A DNA stretch of 64,000 nucleotides from Ptychodera flava (Eukaryota > Hemichordata > Enteropneusta > Ptychoderidae): contig NC_091944.1 in NCBI RefSeq assembly GCF_041260155.1, forward strand, positions 12,155,272 to 12,219,271, given 5' to 3'. The first letter of the stretch is position 1. Each line of letters starts with the position of its first letter. Shown one piece after another: positions 61,866 through 64,000 of this stretch. Position numbers and translations under genes: made by a program. The notes beneath the pieces are model-generated. The model was given only the letters and a program-made list of their open reading frames with translations, did not search any database and was not told the DNA's origin.

Positions 61866-63425
61866 CTACTGTTAGATGTCTCGTAAGCTCTAACCATTTA
61901 GTGTGAATGTCTTGTATCTAGGTCAGCCTATAAAATTCTGCCTCGACTTGTCCGAGTATTTTGCATCAAAGCGGTCGTTGTGTAAAGAGGTCTTACAAGA
62001 TTACACCGACGCCAGATTGTTTGATGTTGTTCTTTTTCTATTCAATTACACAACATAGACAACACAGTGTGCATTGTTAAAAAGTACACCTAGTGCCACT
62101 GATACGAATGCCTTTGGCTCTTATAATATTGCATTTTGATTAGTGTTCATTCCATACCTGGTGTATGTATGAATTCAATAATATTTAGCAAATTACTCTT
62201 AAAATATCATTATTAAAATATACATGGCCTTTTTAAGGGGTTAACTCTTTGTCAATAAACGGACATCTCGGCATATGCACCATAGAGAGTTGTCGTGCGT
62301 ACTAATCCAAAGTCGAGAATTGCTAAAACGAAAGTAAAGTCGAGACATGTACTTGAGCAGAATTGCTGCTCAGTACGAGGGAATGTTTGTTTTCTTTCAT
62401 CACGTGAAACTCTCATGATCTGTAGCGTACACTTACCTAATGTAAACATCCTGTAAGCATTCATCCGATAGAACTGTTTGGTATATAGGTCAATCAGACT
62501 GTGGCGCTCGTGCTTGTCTGAGTAGTTCCAAGCACAGTGGTTGTTGTGCATGAAGGCCTTACAAGATTAAATCGACGCCATTTTGTTCGATATTTTTCGC
62601 GAGTTTCAATGTAACTACAAAAAAAGTTATAAACGTCACAATATGTACTGTTAAACGTTGCATCTATCACCCAGCAGTGCGAACTGGTAAAACTTTTAGC
62701 ATATTACAGTAAAGGTTTCCGGTGAATGCTTGTTTTCCTTTTTATTCAATAAAACATTTAGGGTTTGGGTTCTTAAAGATGTTTTAAGTCGTCCTTGGCT
62801 TGTATTGGAGATTGCCTTTGTCCATGAACAGACTATGTCATTTTCTCAGCATATACATCATAGATGTTACCCTTCATACTTAACCACAGTTAAAAATGGC
62901 TGAAACGAAAGTACAGTCCGCTCAGACAAATAATATGTAGACTTCGTAGAATTACACGACACTTCGAGGAAATGTTTGTTGTCTGTCTCCAAATGAAACT
63001 CCAAATTACTTTTAACTGACATAGTTAATACATACACAGTGGTTTGTTTTAACCCGTTGGCATAAGGCGAACTAGACAAACTGTCTGAATTGAGGTGTTG
63101 CCAACACTGTCAGGGATAATTATCAACTAAGCGGTAATACCAGTCGATCCCAGAGAAATCAACTCTGCTAAAGTTGAAACATTGTATTGCAAATCAGATG
63201 TAGTCAAAACGAATACAACTGAAAGTAAGTGATAGGTCTTGTACAGTTAGCCAGCTGTACGTAGACGTGCGTGGTGGTGCTGTTTTGACTACGTCTGACT
63301 TCCCGCAAGACAATGTTTCAACTCTCGCAGAGTTGATTTCTTTGAAAGTGACTGATGATACAACTAACTGATTGTTACGCCTGACAATGTTGACAACACC
63401 TCAATTAACAATCAACCGATGTCTC
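61866..63425. repeat. Array of modules, younger ~1.55-kb unit 2
   Basis: It is nearly identical to unit 1 outside the two inserts. Landmarks: TAATGTAAACATCCTGTAAG at 62,440 against 60,496, and AGGGAATGTTTGTTTTCTTT in both. The third unit begins at ~63,426 (GTCTCGTAAGCTCTAACCAT) and runs off the window. Confidence 0.75.
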
Positions 63426-64000
63426 GTAAGCTCTAACCATTTAGTGTGAATGTCTTGTATCTAGGTCAGCCTAGAAAATTCTGCCTTGTCCGAGTATTTT
63501 ACATCAAATTGGTCGTTGTGTAAAGAGATCTTACAAGATTACATCGACGCCAGATTGTTTGATGTTGTGTTTTTCTGTTCAAGTACACAACATAGACAAC
63601 ACAGTATGCATTGTTAATAAGTGCACCTATTGCATAATAGTGCCACTGATACGAATGCCTTTGGCTTTTGTATTATCGCATTTCGATTAGTGTTCAGTCC
63701 ATACAGTGTATGTATAAATTCAATAATATTTGGCAATTGGTTCTTAAAATGTTATCACGAAAATCTCCCTAGCCTGTTTGGGAGTTTAATATTTGTCAAT
63801 AAACAAGCATATCTGTATATGCAGCATACAGAGTGGTCGTGCTCACTAATCCAAAGTAGAGATTTGCTAAAACGAAAGTCGAGACAGACTACTAATATGT
63901 TCTTCGTAGAATTGTTGATCAGTTTGAGGAAATGTTTGTTTTTTTATCGCGTGAAACTCTCATGATCTGTAGCCTATGGTTAGTTAATGTAAATGTCCTG
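63426..64000. repeat. Array of modules, unit 3, cut by the window end
   Basis: It carries the same landmarks as 61,870-62,450 (TTAGTGTGAATGTCTTGTAT, ATCGACGCCAGATTGTTTGA, then GCTAAAACGAAAGTCGAGAC) but is more diverged than unit 1 is from unit 2. The short + frame at 63,621-63,965 is repeat sequence. Confidence 0.65.

Noticed and set aside
1-64000. CRISPR arrays, operons, rRNA and tRNA genes
   Set aside because: Spliced genes and animal-type repeats argue against a prokaryotic origin. No regular spacer array and no convincing cloverleaf or rRNA segment was noticed, though a tRNA scan was not possible.

Overview
The window reads as intron-rich animal nuclear DNA, probably from a marine invertebrate. 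It is AT-rich, has GT-AG introns mostly in phase 1, many microsatellites, fold-back DNA elements and diverged tandem repeats. An IFI44-like GTPase combined with ubiquitin-like domains would suit a deuterostome such as a hemichordate, amphioxus or echinoderm, but a mollusc or other lophotrochozoan cannot be excluded. Nothing bacterial and no old viral element was recognised.

Layout. 1-6.4 kb: no confident gene; C-run repeats, a possible promoter near 0.9 kb, and a ~150-bp decayed tandem repeat (3.3-4.1 kb). 6.47-9.2 kb (+): a gene of an unrecognised alpha/beta family, here called family X, at least three exons. 10.5-11.2 kb: a TTAA-flanked fold-back element. 11.6-11.8 kb: a promoter-like segment with a possible first exon. 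14-17 kb: non-coding, with another ~150-bp repeat. 17.4-22.6 kb (-): a seven-exon, frame-broken copy of a transposase-like metazoan protein family. 22.9-27.9 kb: diverged tandem repeats. 28-30 kb: nothing recognised. 30.2-33.6 kb (-): a complete five-exon second member of family X, ending in a long glutamine-rich exon and a coiled coil.

The centre of the window is a recent head-to-tail duplication (copy A 33,565-42,784; copy B 42,785-51,189). Each copy carries one complete six-exon gene. It encodes 530 residues: three consecutive ubiquitin-like domains, one per exon, then a P-loop GTPase with G1 GxxGHGKSS, G3 DVPG and G4 THVDE, whose C-terminus resembles IFI44. The left breakpoint lies three codons into the (-) family X gene, so copy B keeps only that gene's promoter side and first codons. 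After the duplication copy A gained a ~1.0-kb TTAA fold-back element and copy B a 324-bp TA-flanked MITE; each has a clean empty site in the other copy.

From about 52 kb to the end, the 3' flank of the duplicated unit continues without GTPase exons as a decaying array. A ~300-bp module recurs about every 0.4-2 kb and usually contains GAAACGAAAG, which matches the IRF core AANNGAAA. The last 4 kb form a younger ~1.5-2 kb tandem repeat with a PIF/Harbinger-like MITE in one unit.

By analogy with interferon-induced GTPases, the UBL-GTPase pair and the divergent family X gene could form an inducible immune locus. That is inference: the sequence shows domain grammar, head-to-head arrangement and duplication, not function.
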